A DNA stretch of 64,000 nucleotides from Hydrogenophaga sp. (GTDB lineage: Bacteria > Pseudomonadota > Gammaproteobacteria > Burkholderiales > Burkholderiaceae_C), in contig JAGXSV010000083.1 of assembly GCA_018333605.1 (NCBI GenBank), forward strand, positions 1 to 64,000, given 5' to 3'. Every line of letters begins with the position of its first letter. Position 1 is the first letter of the stretch. The notes beneath the pieces were generated by a model that saw nothing but the letters and a program-made list of their open reading frames with translations, was not told where the DNA came from and ran no database searches. Of this stretch, positions 51,290 through 58,304 are shown piece after piece. Position numbers and translations under genes: made by a program.

Positions 51290-51472
51290 TGCCCAAATTC
51301 ACGTTCAAGGAAGCCATCGAGGTCGATTTTCCCTAGGCCGCTCTGTCGGCAGTCTCCAACAACCGATGAACGAGCGAATGAGACCAGCATCGGATGGTGG
51401 CCGACACGATCCTGATCTCACTGGCGACGTCCCCCCGCCATTCCCGTTCACAGCAGCGCCCAGGGAAGCTAC

Positions 51473-51898
51473 ATGGAACCCAGATTCAGCAGGTCCAACA
51501 ATTCGGAGGTCAACTACCTCCTGTGGCTCGTCGTCATTGCCCTGGCCGTTGCTTTGGGCAACATCCTGTCCACGGCCGTCATCGGTGCATATGCGGAACA
51601 CCAGGCACGCCAGGCTCTTGCCGAGACCAACAAAGTCCTTCGCGCTCAGGCCAAGGCAGCCGAAAACGCATCACAGCGCGCCCGCCAAGTACAGGCCGAT
51701 CAAGATGCATTTCGACGGCAACAGCTGCGCCAGCAACGTGCGGCTGATGCCACTGGCACAAAGCTTGGCCGATCGTGCTCCGAATGGCAGGACGCGAACT
51801 CAACTTTGAACACATACACAACACGCACCGAGGTGTCGCGCCACTGCACCAGATACGAGCAGTACTTGGACACCGGAATCGTCCCGCGTGGCCGGTAG
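51473..51898 (+). CDS. Membrane-anchored coiled-coil protein, 141 aa
   Basis: One N-terminal membrane helix (LLWLVVIALAVALGNIL, about residues 16-32) is followed by a long coiled coil rich in Ala, Gln and Arg (residues 42-95). The C-terminal 40 residues have two Cys that may form a disulfide. CAGGGAAG lies before the ATG. It is probably an inner-membrane protein facing the periplasm. The shape recalls phage Rz spanins, but no partner gene of that type is seen. Confidence 0.55.
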   Translation: MEPRFSRSNNSEVNYLLWLVVIALAVALGNILSTAVIGAYAEHQARQALAETNKVLRAQAKAAENASQRARQVQADQDAFRRQQLRQQRAADATGTKLGRSCSEWQDANSTLNTYTTRTEVSRHCTRYEQYLDTGIVPRGR

Positions 51899-51952
51899 CC
51901 AAGACGCCTCCTTTCTGAATTCTTGACCCGCTCTTTCTGACAGGACGACTTC

Positions 51953-52117
51953 ATGACCTCCAAGCGCCCTCCGCCACCGGCGACAAAGCCAGCTCCAAGA
52001 CCATCACATAAGCCCAACCCCACACCGCCACGGGATACACGCGATGGCGGCAGCGTCAAGGGAGGTGTCATCTATTTCACGCCTCCGCCACCGCCTCCCC
52101 CACGCCCTCCGAAGTGA
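51953..52117 (+). CDS. Small proline-rich protein, 54 aa
   Basis: A short gene with an AGGA ribosome site, ATG at 51953, TGA at 52115-52117. The product is mostly Pro, Lys and Arg, with a run of seven Pro near the end after GGVIYFTP. It sits between two membrane-protein genes. No family is recognised. Confidence 0.5.
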   Translation: MTSKRPPPPATKPAPRPSHKPNPTPPRDTRDGGSVKGGVIYFTPPPPPPPRPPK

Positions 52118-52136
52118 CGACACAAGGATAAGCCTG

Positions 52137-52685
52137 ATGCAACCCGATGCCCCCGGGCTGACCACCGCCGATTCATCGGAAGATGAACGTCTGGGCAAGA
52201 TGTGGAGTGCCCGCTGTGCAACCCTTCACAGGGCTTGGGTTCAAGTTCGGTACCACCGCCGTCGTCAGCGATTCTTCGACCTCCTGGACAAGCTGACGAA
52301 GTCCGCGACAGTGGTTCTTGGCGCCTCCTTGATGGGGCAACACCTCTACTCCCTACTGCCCTGGTTGGCGACGTCCATCACCGCTTTGGGCCTTCTGGCA
52401 TTGGTGTTCGGGTACGGTGATCGCAAGCAAACACACAAGGAGCTAGCTGAGCAGGCCGCCGGAATCGTCGCCGACATTGTCGCCGTGCCGGTTGCAGACC
52501 TTGACTTCAAAAAGACGGCGCACTGGGACAGTGCGTATGCCCGGCTGGTGGCCAAGGCGCCTCCCCCGCTGAAGACCCTGATGCTCATCTGCGAAAAGGA
52601 ACAATCGAACGCGGACGGGCACCACACGCTGCCTCACTTCCCAAAGCTGCGCTGGTACAGACGCTGGCTCGCGCAGTTCTTCTGA
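52137..52685 (+). CDS. Two-TM membrane protein, SLATT-like, 182 aa
   Basis: The start MQPDAPGLTT at 52137 has AAGGA upstream. A charged N-terminal helix (YHRRRQRFFDLLDKLTKSA) is followed by two adjacent membrane helices (ATVVLGASLMG and LATSITALGLLALVFG) and a cytoplasmic helical tail. This layout is that of SLATT proteins, membrane effectors in some defence systems. The match is by architecture only. Confidence 0.5.
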   Translation: MQPDAPGLTTADSSEDERLGKMWSARCATLHRAWVQVRYHRRRQRFFDLLDKLTKSATVVLGASLMGQHLYSLLPWLATSITALGLLALVFGYGDRKQTHKELAEQAAGIVADIVAVPVADLDFKKTAHWDSAYARLVAKAPPPLKTLMLICEKEQSNADGHHTLPHFPKLRWYRRWLAQFF

Positions 52686-52833
52686 CCCGGTGCGCGGCAA
52701 GTCCCACCGTTCAGGGTTGGGAGGATGTCAGGAGGTTGAAATATCCAGCTCATGCCCTACGATTATTTGGCAGGCAAGTTCTGCTTTTGTGGTGGTTCAT
52801 GACCACCTTTCGCAAGGCCAGAGGAGTCATTCC

Positions 52834-53268
52834 ATGTCCGTCCCCTACGAGCAGCTGGTCACCGGTGCTGCGTTCCGCTTCAAGAATGGCATCAGGCGCA
52901 TAACGGGCATGAGGGGGCATGTCGGCACTGGTTTCATGGTCGATTGGGAATATGCAGATGGCTTGCCTCGGCGGCGCCAGACAGGCTCTCTCTGGTCCCA
53001 TTCGTTTCGCATGCAGGCTCTTGAGCTGGTACTTGACCCTAGTACCGTTGGCGAGCAGCGCCAGCTGCTACCTTCACAGCGCATCGTTGCGTGCCTTGAT
53101 CAACCGGTGGTCATCACCATCAAGAGTCGCTGCCCGGCAAAGTGGGTGATGGTCGATATGGAGACGGGTCAGCTGTGGGGACACGATGGCAAGACGTTCC
53201 AGCGACTGACAGATCAGCAGGCAGGAGAAGTGGCCGCCGTAGCAAGCCTGGCATGCAAGGGAGCGTGA
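52834..53268 (+). CDS. Hypothetical protein, 144 aa
   Basis: The start MSVPYEQLVTG at 52834 has GGAG upstream. The N-terminal half is beta-rich and basic (FRFKNGIRRITGM). The C-terminal half contains WVMVDMETGQLWGHDGKTF, a compact beta hairpin. It may be the first gene of the operon that continues to 55312, being one base from the next start. Confidence 0.55.
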   Translation: MSVPYEQLVTGAAFRFKNGIRRITGMRGHVGTGFMVDWEYADGLPRRRQTGSLWSHSFRMQALELVLDPSTVGEQRQLLPSQRIVACLDQPVVITIKSRCPAKWVMVDMETGQLWGHDGKTFQRLTDQQAGEVAAVASLACKGA

Positions 53269-53269
53269 C

Positions 53270-53887
53270 GTGCTCTCCATCCAGACCTTCATCGAGCGCC
53301 TGGGTGTTCTTGGCCACCCCGGTTTGAAGATCTCGCTTCAACAGGAGGGCTATCGGGACTACACCTTCGGCTGCCGAGCTGGTCCAGGCCGTGCCACAGT
53401 TCGCAACCTCGCTCATGAACTTGCACACGCTGCCGAGTTCGGGGCCGCTGCGTTTCCTCAGCGATGCCTTATGGGTAGCTATGTCTTCAAGACTCGCAAG
53501 GTCAAGGTCCTTGGAAGGTATTACACCGAGCCCACGACGTGTAGCGCCACCAAACGGGAGTTGCGTACCTATGCCCTGCAATTACACCTGCTGCAATACG
53601 CTGGCGAATCCGTTAACGAGCAGGCATTTGCGCAGGATGCCGCGAGGCTCATGACCACATTCATGCATGACTGGTGGCAGATTCCGGGGCAAGACGATGC
53701 AGAGCGGCGCCTTTGGTGTGCCACCCAGGTGCTCGACAATCACGGACAAACCTCCGCAGACGACGTGATCAACCGACTGGTTGGATGGCTCGACGCTACA
53801 GACCGGCGTCTGTCTCGCAAGAGGACCAATGGAGCCAGGAAACTGGAGTCTCTATCAGCCACAAGTGGTTCAATCTCTTCTGCTTGA
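53270..53887 (+). CDS. Putative zincin-type metalloprotein, 205 aa, GTG start
   Basis: A zinc-protease signature HELAHAAEF (HExxH) lies at about residue 49 in RNLAHELAHAAEFG. The third ligand is not certain. The second half is helical. Its stop overlaps the next start (TGATG), so it is part of a coupled operon with the YkgJ-like gene. It is larger than a typical anti-restriction or ImmA/IrrE peptidase domain, but of the same general type. Confidence 0.6.
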   Translation: MLSIQTFIERLGVLGHPGLKISLQQEGYRDYTFGCRAGPGRATVRNLAHELAHAAEFGAAAFPQRCLMGSYVFKTRKVKVLGRYYTEPTTCSATKRELRTYALQLHLLQYAGESVNEQAFAQDAARLMTTFMHDWWQIPGQDDAERRLWCATQVLDNHGQTSADDVINRLVGWLDATDRRLSRKRTNGARKLESLSATSGSISSA

Positions 53888-54594
53888 TGATGAACCTTCA
53901 GGAAGCCCTCGATCTTTGGCAGTACGGCCATCAGCCTACGGATACTTCGAAGCTGCCCACCGATATCCAGGCTCGCCTAGAGACCGCGCCAGAGCACGCA
54001 CGAGCCGCCGTAGCTCGCGTGACTTCCGAGGACGCAAATCGGGCTCTTCCCCTGCTGGCCAACGCAGCTGCCAGCTCTACCTCTGGGAAGCGTGTCTTTT
54101 GGTTGCACAAGGCTGCTCAGTCTTTGGCCGACACCTACGGCACCCACTCCGCCTGCCGGCCCGGCTGCTCTCACTGCTGTCATATCCCAGTCAAGATCAC
54201 TCAAGCCGAAGCCATCTACATCGGCCGCCAGATCGGACGGCGCCCGCGCGCAGCGAAGCATCTAGGTCCGCCCCCGTCCATCGTCGGCTACGAGTCACCC
54301 TGCCCTTTTCTTGCCAGCGACAGCTGCTCGATCTACGAGTGGCGTCCTATGGTCTGTCGCTCGCACTTGAACTTCGACCAGGACGATCTACTATGCCGAT
54401 TGCTTCCCGGGATGTCCGTGCCGGTTCCCTACCTCGACACGCGCCTGTTGGTACTGGCGGCCATCGACATCCTTGGGCAGACTCAGCCCATTGCCGACAT
54501 TCGTCAATGGTTTGGCGATGTGGGCTCCGAACAGCATGACCGGCCTAGCACCGGTCGAACATCACTTCACAAGCAACTGCGAGGTAATGAATGA
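53887..54594 (+). CDS. YkgJ-family cysteine cluster protein, 235 aa
   Basis: The Cys pattern CRPGCSHCCHIPVKIT then CPFL, SCSIYEWRPMVCRSH fits the YkgJ family, which probably binds zinc or an iron-sulfur cluster. The first 80 residues are a helical extension. The start is at 53887 or the next codon at 53890. The stop overlaps the next start as ATGA. Confidence 0.8.
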   Translation: MMNLQEALDLWQYGHQPTDTSKLPTDIQARLETAPEHARAAVARVTSEDANRALPLLANAAASSTSGKRVFWLHKAAQSLADTYGTHSACRPGCSHCCHIPVKITQAEAIYIGRQIGRRPRAAKHLGPPPSIVGYESPCPFLASDSCSIYEWRPMVCRSHLNFDQDDLLCRLLPGMSVPVPYLDTRLLVLAAIDILGQTQPIADIRQWFGDVGSEQHDRPSTGRTSLHKQLRGNE

Positions 54595-54893
54595 CCCAGC
54601 CGTCCTCTGAAAACATCAAGCTCACCATCGGCGCACGCTTCTGGGATGACCACTGCGACAGGTGTCCATGCGACGGCGATCCCGAGTTGGCTATGGCAAA
54701 CGAAATCGGCCGCAGCGGCAGCCGCGTCACCATTGAAGGCTCCCCCGAGCAGATCGAAACCCTGCGCAGTGATGCGGCCTTCTATTCCGATCGATGGGGC
54801 CCGGACGAGTGCCCGCCGGGCCTGAAGCGCAGTGCTGCAGCCACTTTGAAGGTCATCAATGCTCACCTGACAGCCAAGGCGAAGCACTCATGA
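54591..54893 (+). CDS. Hypothetical protein, 100 aa
   Basis: Coupled on both sides by ATGA overlaps. It contains WDDHCDRCPCDGDP, a possible Cys3-Asp metal site, and ANEIGRSGSRVTIEG. No family is recognised. It is the third member of a four-gene operon of metal-motif proteins. Confidence 0.65.
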   Translation: MTQPSSENIKLTIGARFWDDHCDRCPCDGDPELAMANEIGRSGSRVTIEGSPEQIETLRSDAAFYSDRWGPDECPPGLKRSAAATLKVINAHLTAKAKHS

Positions 54894-55312
54894 GCACATT
54901 CCGACCCAGGGTCACAGACATTCGCTCTGCTGGCCCGTTCGACCAGGTAGTCACAGTCACTGGTGGGAAAGGAGCCTACCGCAAGCGCCCTTGCGCGGGA
55001 TGCCCGTGGGTGAAGTCCAATGATGGTGTCTTCCCCGCGAAAGCGTTCGAGCATTCTGCCGCCACGGCCTATGACATGTCCGACAAGCGCTTCGCCTGCC
55101 ACGAATCCGGTGTGAACAGGCCCTCGACATGTGCGGGCTTCTTTCTCCGTGGAGCAGAACACAACATGGCCGTTCGCCTGGACATCATCCGTGGGCGTTT
55201 GGACCCGGCAGGCATCTCCGATGGCGGACGTGAGCTGCACGAAAGCTACAGGTCCATGGCAATTGCCAATGGCGTTGCCCCGGACTCCCATGCCCTGAAG
55301 CGATGCCGCTGA
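54890..55312 (+). CDS. DUF6283-family Cys protein, 140 aa
   Basis: The core KRPCAGCPWVKSN, then RFACHESG and CAGFF is the DUF6283 pattern, with four Cys and one His for a probable metal site. It is the last gene of the operon; the stop is seven bases from the end of the convergent repressor gene. Function of the family is unknown. Confidence 0.75.
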   Translation: MSTFRPRVTDIRSAGPFDQVVTVTGGKGAYRKRPCAGCPWVKSNDGVFPAKAFEHSAATAYDMSDKRFACHESGVNRPSTCAGFFLRGAEHNMAVRLDIIRGRLDPAGISDGGRELHESYRSMAIANGVAPDSHALKRCR

Positions 55313-55318
55313 AACGCA

Positions 55319-55717
55319 CTACTCGCTACTTTGAAGGGCACGCTTGATATCGTGCATCAATGCCCTTTTGCCACGGGCATTCGCTCTGCGCCAGGCAAGG
55401 CTTGCCAGGGCCAAGAAGGCGTCCTCCGCCGGATCTGGAACCTCCTTCACCTCGCCCTCTTCGTCCAGCCATCCTGCGGTGCGTCTGCACGCAACCTCGA
55501 TTTGTCGCGCCAGCTTGTCTCCTATGGGGCGAGACTTCTTGATCTGACTCAGCAAGCTCGGCGAAATCTGCAGCCGTGCAGCGAATGCCTGCTCAAGTCC
55601 CTTCGGTGGCTGCCCTCTGGCCGCCTGTTCCTGCACGAACTCGGAGAGCAACTGCAACAACTGCCTTCTTCGTACGACAGTGACGTTGGCCGTGTGTGTT
55701 TCTTGCAACGATGACAT
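55319..55717 (-). CDS. HTH repressor-like protein, 132 aa
   Basis: The HTH region LEQAFAARLQISPSLLSQI is followed by KKSRPIGDKLARQIE, as in small phage or plasmid repressors. The start MSSLQETHTA at 55717 has almost no ribosome site. A -10-like CACAAT ends about 8 bases upstream, so its mRNA may be leaderless, as for lambda cI. It probably represses its own promoter and the opposite one. Confidence 0.7.
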   Translation of the reverse strand: MSSLQETHTANVTVVRRRQLLQLLSEFVQEQAARGQPPKGLEQAFAARLQISPSLLSQIKKSRPIGDKLARQIEVACRRTAGWLDEEGEVKEVPDPAEDAFLALASLAWRRANARGKRALMHDIKRALQSSE

Positions 55718-55731
55718 TCTTCTATTGTGCG

Positions 55732-55765
55732 CTGCGTTGACAATCGGGTAAAGACTCTTTACAGT
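55732..55765. promoter_or_regulatory. Divergent promoters with palindromic operator
   Basis: A plus-strand promoter TTGACA (55737-55742), 17 bases, TACAGT (55760-55765). The minus strand has TTTACC, 17 bases, CACAAT toward the repressor gene. A perfect palindrome GTAAAGA-C-TCTTTAC (55748-55762) lies between and overlaps both -35/-10 spacers. This is a classic autoregulatory arrangement, inferred from sequence. Confidence 0.6.
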
Positions 55766-55812
55766 CCAACTCATCGCAATTCGAAGCAACTCGCCCATAC
55801 CGCACTGACATC

Positions 55813-55962
55813 ATGAAATCGATCAGCTCATCCATCAGCAAAACCACCAGGACACACCTGGGGTGCGTTGCTGCGCTGTCGTTTTCTGCATTGTCCAACT
55901 GGTATGACGACATGCTTGAGCAACCCAGCACACCCGATCCGGGACAGGAGACGGCCACGTAG
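55813..55962 (+). CDS. Possible small protein, 49 aa
   Basis: It lies behind the plus-strand promoter and starts MKSISSSISKTTRTHLG, with a hydrophobic stretch LGCVAALSFSALSNW, then DDMLEQPSTPDPG. No ribosome site is good. The transcript may be a non-coding RNA instead, because a terminator follows at once. Confidence 0.35.
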   Translation: MKSISSSISKTTRTHLGCVAALSFSALSNWYDDMLEQPSTPDPGQETAT

Positions 55963-55991
55963 CCGCAGCTGTAACACCTGAACACCCTCAG

Positions 55992-56022
55992 GCCCGGATA
56001 CCGCAAGGTACCGGGCCTTTTT
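55992..56022 (+). terminator. Terminator before the tRNA array
   Basis: GGCCCGGATACC and GGTACCGGGCC with a GCAA loop, followed by TTTTTG. It is a strong intrinsic terminator that separates the repressor-controlled transcript from the tRNA array. Confidence 0.8.
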
Positions 56023-56157
56023 GTATTTCAACCGCAGCGAAAACGCTGCATTGCACTGGTGGTGATCGCGCCGCCTACCTCCCAACGGAGGATGTTCCTT
56101 CAAAACTTGACGCGCTGGAGCACGCCCGACTGGAGGCGTAGCGCTCAGCGCAAACTT

Positions 56158-56231
56158 GCGGATGTGGCCCATGGGTTGGGCACCTGCCTTCCAAGCAGGC
56201 TAACCGAGTTCGAGTCTCGGCTTCCGCTCCA
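56158..56231 (+). tRNA. tRNA-Gly(TCC)
   Basis: Acceptor GCGGATG/CTTCCGC (one mismatch), anticodon loop CTTCCAA, T-loop TTCGAGT, CCA encoded. Confidence 0.85.
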
Positions 56232-56374
56232 ATTCGGGTGTGTCCGAGCACTTGGCGTCCAAGATCTGCCGCGGGAACGGTGGGCGCTATGTGCTGGATC
56301 CGAGAGGCTCTGGTGCAGCGGGCGCACCGGGTGGTGTACGCGCCACCCCCCGCGATCGGGCACAGCCGAATTGG
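56229..56374 (+). ncRNA. Structured insert within the tRNA array
   Basis: The terminal arms CCAATTCGG (56229-56237) and CCGAATTGG (56366-56374) are perfect complements across about 128 bases, and GTGTG/CACA next to them extends the stem. An inner GGTGG/CCACC hairpin is also present. It is not a tRNA that I can fold. It may be a spacer RNA or a processing structure. Confidence 0.4.
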
Positions 56375-56382
56375 GAGTCACC

Positions 56383-56460
56383 GCCCCGGTGGCGAAACTG
56401 GTAGACGCGCCCGCCTCAGAAGCGGGTTATCTGGGAGTTCGACTCTCCCCTGGGGCACCA
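56383..56460 (+). tRNA. tRNA-Leu(CAG)
   Basis: Acceptor GCCCCGG/CTGGGGC-like, anticodon loop CTCAGAA, D-arm TGGCGAAACTGGTAGACG typical of Leu, short variable arm, CCA encoded. Confidence 0.85.
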
Positions 56461-56470
56461 ATTTTTCCAG

Positions 56471-56556
56471 ATCCGTAAGGAGGCCCGACCTATTCGCTGG
56501 TCTCGCCTGGCGAAGACAATGGGGCCCACGCTCCTGAGTCGGGCCTCCTCACGGAT
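56471..56556 (+). ncRNA. Long hairpin within the tRNA array
   Basis: Arms of 19 bases (56471-56489 and 56538-56556) pair with one mismatch around a 48-base loop. The arms contain AGGAGGCCCGAC and its complement. It sits between tRNA-Leu and tRNA-Thr. It could be an RNase III site, a protein-binding hairpin or a recombination relic. Confidence 0.55.
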
Positions 56557-56561
56557 TTCCC

Positions 56562-56639
56562 GCCCTCGTAGCTCAGCTGGTAGTAGCAACCGCCTTGTAA
56601 GCGGTAGGTCGTCCGTTCGAATCGTGACCGAGGGCACCA
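56562..56639 (+). tRNA. tRNA-Thr(TGT)
   Basis: Acceptor GCCCTCG/CGAGGGC, anticodon loop CTTGTAA. The T-arm is odd: GTCGT/GTGAC pairs only with G-T wobbles and encloses an 11-base loop. CCA encoded. Confidence 0.75.
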
Positions 56640-56644
56640 GTTCT

Positions 56645-56719
56645 ATCGCGTTCGACTTCGGGTGAGGTCACCAGCCTTTCAAGCTGGTCAGACGGGTTCG
56701 AGCCCCGTACGCGATGCCA
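56645..56719 (+). tRNA. tRNA-Glu(TTC)
   Basis: Acceptor ATCGCGT/ACGCGAT, anticodon loop CTTTCAA, T-loop TTCGAGC, discriminator G and CCA encoded. A1-T72 is unusual for Glu. Confidence 0.8.
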
Positions 56720-56768
56720 GAAGAATTCGTTTCCTCAATGCGCGTGAAGGCATTCAAGAAGCGAATTT

Positions 56769-56844
56769 CGCGGGATAGCTCAGCTGGCAGAGCGCGGGCC
56801 TCATACGCCCGAGGTCGGTGGATCATTCCCACCTCCCGCAACCA
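56769..56844 (+). tRNA. tRNA-Met(CAT), initiator-like first pair
   Basis: Anticodon loop CTCATAC. Reading the acceptor as CGCGGGA/TCCCGCA leaves a C1-A72 mismatch, the hallmark of bacterial initiator tRNA, but the three G-C pairs next to the loop are not complete. The T-loop is ATCATTC instead of TTCRANY. Confidence 0.65.
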
Positions 56845-56859
56845 GACAAGCGGCAGTGA

Positions 56860-56944
56860 TGCGCCCGTCTCAAAGGGCCACTGTCGTGACAACCGGCCGC
56901 AAAAATAGGGCGGCACCGGAACTCGTCACCGGTGGGCGCAACCA
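56860..56944 (+). pseudogene. tRNA-like remnant ending in ACCA
   Basis: TGCGCCC and GGGCGCA followed by ACCA look like an acceptor stem, but the interior lacks a normal T-loop and anticodon arm. Part of it (56849-56889) instead forms a separate CGGCAGTG/CACTGTCG hairpin. Treated as a degenerate tRNA. Confidence 0.35.
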
Positions 56945-56945
56945 T

Positions 56946-57032
56946 GGAAGGTTGGCAGAGTGGTAATGCACCGGCTTGCTAAGCCGCCGTTCAGCAATGG
57001 GCGCACTGGTTCGATCCCAGTACCTTCCGCCA
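56946..57032 (+). tRNA. tRNA-Ser(GCT)
   Basis: Acceptor GGAAGGT/ACCTTCC, anticodon loop TTGCTAA, long variable arm, T-loop TTCGATC, discriminator G, CCA encoded. Confidence 0.88.
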
Positions 57033-57041
57033 AGTACACGA

Positions 57042-57131
57042 GGAGCGATGCCGGAGAGGCCCATCGGCACACGTTGGAAACGTGATGGCTGCGCAAGTGG
57101 CACCTGAGTTCGAATCTCAGTCGCTCCGCCA
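57042..57131 (+). tRNA. tRNA-Ser(GGA)
   Basis: Acceptor GGAGCGA/TCGCTCC, anticodon loop TTGGAAA, long variable arm, T-loop TTCGAAT, CCA encoded. Confidence 0.88.
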
Positions 57132-57143
57132 GATTTCGGTTGT

Positions 57144-57219
57144 TGGCCCTTAGCTCAGTTGGTAGAGCACCGGATTTTGATTCCGGCTGTCGTTGGTTCG
57201 AGCCCAACAGGGTCTGCCA
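57144..57219 (+). tRNA. tRNA-Gln(TTG)
   Basis: Acceptor TGGCCCT/AGGGTCT with an unpaired first position as usual for Gln, anticodon loop TTTTGAT, T-stem GTTGG/CCAAC, discriminator G, CCA encoded. Confidence 0.88.
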
Positions 57220-57226
57220 AACATTC

Positions 57227-57301
57227 TGTCCAATAGCTCAGCGGCAGAGCACCGGCCTCATAAGCCGGCGTGCGGTGGTTCGAGCCCACCTTGGACAACC
57301 A
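57227..57301 (+). tRNA. tRNA-Met(CAT), elongator-like
   Basis: Acceptor TGTCCAA/TTGGACA, anticodon loop CTCATAA in a CCGGC/GCCGG stem, T-loop TTCGAGC, CCA encoded. A lysidine-modified Ile tRNA cannot be excluded from sequence. Confidence 0.8.
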
Positions 57302-57307
57302 GGCATG

Positions 57308-57383
57308 TGTGCGTAGCTCAGTCGCACCAGACTGTCAGCCAACGAATTCGTGGGTTGCACGTTCGAATCGTGTAATGGGCGGC
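57308..57383 (+). pseudogene. Degenerate tRNA (possible GTC anticodon)
   Basis: A D-arm (TAGCTCAGT) and a T-arm (GCACG TTCGAAT CGTGT) are present, and a CTGTCAG loop-like stretch lies between, but no acceptor stem can be formed and CCA is missing. Confidence 0.5.
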
Positions 57384-57393
57384 AGTCAGACAT

Positions 57394-57482
57394 GGATCGT
57401 GGGCGGCATGGGCGACCGCGGCGGACTGTAAATCCGTTCTCCCTCGGGACACCACCTGGTTCGAACCCAGGACGATCCACCA
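57394..57482 (+). tRNA. tRNA-Tyr(GTA)
   Basis: Acceptor GGATCGT/ACGATCC, anticodon loop CTGTAAA, long variable arm (type II), T-loop TTCGAAC, discriminator A, CCA encoded. Confidence 0.88.
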
Positions 57483-57550
57483 GGTTGCACCGCCTCGTCA
57501 GAGGGTCATGGTGTGTTGCGGTTGCATCGGTTCGACTCCGGTGGGCCATG
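57483..57550 (+). pseudogene. tRNA 3'-half remnant
   Basis: A clear T-arm (ATCGG TTCGACT CCGGT) followed by GGGCCA, but no matching 5' acceptor, D-arm or anticodon arm. Confidence 0.4.
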
Positions 57551-57771
57551 AAAGCGTAGTGGCGTCAAGCCAGGGATCAACTGCAACACACGATGACGAC
57601 AGGTTCGCTGTGAGCCCCAACGGGGCGGCAGGCATGCCGTTGACCGTGGTAGGCCACTGTGGCACGTCCACCAAACCAGCAACACCGCCACACACGCCAG
57701 CCGGCGCATGTTGTGGGACGGATTGCTGTACGAGGCCAAAGCGGTGCAGGCCCGTTGTCATCGACCTTTTC
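57551..57771. other. Gap in the tRNA array
   Basis: No tRNA can be folded here. The stretch TGCAACACAC (about 57588-57597) is complementary to GTGTGTTGCG in the preceding remnant, so the two may pair. There is otherwise nothing I recognise. Confidence 0.35.
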
Positions 57772-57847
57772 GGGGGTGTAGCTCAGTTGGGAGAGCACCT
57801 GCTTTGCAAGCAGATGGTCGCCGGTTCGAGGCCGGCCACTTCCACCA
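57772..57847 (+). tRNA. tRNA-Ala(TGC)
   Basis: Acceptor GGGGGTG/CACTTCC with G-T pairs, anticodon loop TTTGCAA, T-loop TTCGAGG, discriminator A, CCA encoded. The characteristic G3-T70 pair of Ala is present. Confidence 0.9.
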
Positions 57848-57925
57848 TTTTTGGCCTTGGGGATTACGCAGTGATGCGTGGGTTCCCGTACCAGACTTAG
57901 CTGCTCTGGAAGGCCATATCTCTTT

Positions 57926-58001
57926 CTCGGTGTAGCGCAGCTGGTAGCGCACGTGCTTTGGGAGCATGGGGTCGGGAGTTCGAGCCTCTCCATCGAGACC
58001 A
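57926..58001 (+). tRNA. tRNA-Pro(TGG)
   Basis: Acceptor CTCGGTG/CATCGAG, anticodon loop TTTGGGA, D-arm TAGCGCAGC, T-loop TTCGAGC, discriminator A, CCA encoded. Confidence 0.88.
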
Positions 58002-58006
58002 TTTTC

Positions 58007-58082
58007 GCCTCGTTAACTCAGCGGCCAGAGTGCCCGCCTGTCTAGCGGGAAGCCACCGGTTCGATCCCGGTACGAGGCGCCA
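58007..58082 (+). tRNA. tRNA-Asp(GTC)
   Basis: Acceptor GCCTCGT/ACGAGGC, anticodon loop CTGTCTA, T-loop TTCGATC, discriminator G, CCA encoded. Confidence 0.88.
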
Positions 58083-58123
58083 CCAATGCATACGTCCAGA
58101 TACCGATCATCCACATTTTCCAG

Positions 58124-58199
58124 GCCTTTGTAGCTCAGTTGGTAGAGCGCTGCGTTGAAAGCGCAGGCGTCAGTGGTTCGAACCCACTCGGAGGCACCA
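58124..58199 (+). tRNA. tRNA-Phe(GAA)
   Basis: Acceptor GCCTTTG/CGGAGGC, anticodon loop TTGAAAG, T-loop TTCGAAC, discriminator A, CCA encoded. Confidence 0.9.
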
Positions 58200-58210
58200 A
58201 ACAAACACAT

Positions 58211-58297
58211 GCCCAGGTGGCGGAACTGGTAGACGCGCAGCGTTGAGGGCGCTGTGCCACAAGTGGCGTGCCGGTTCGATTCCGGCCCTGGGCACCA
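58211..58297 (+). tRNA. tRNA-Leu(GAG)
   Basis: Acceptor GCCCAGG/CCTGGGC, anticodon loop TTGAGGG, long variable arm, T-loop TTCGATT, CCA encoded. Confidence 0.9.
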
Positions 58298-58304
58298 CAC
58301 ACCT

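Noticed and set aside
57483-57771. tmRNA or RNase P RNA in the array gap
   Set aside because: No tag-peptide frame, no Ala-like tRNA domain pairing the two ends, and no RNase P core motifs.
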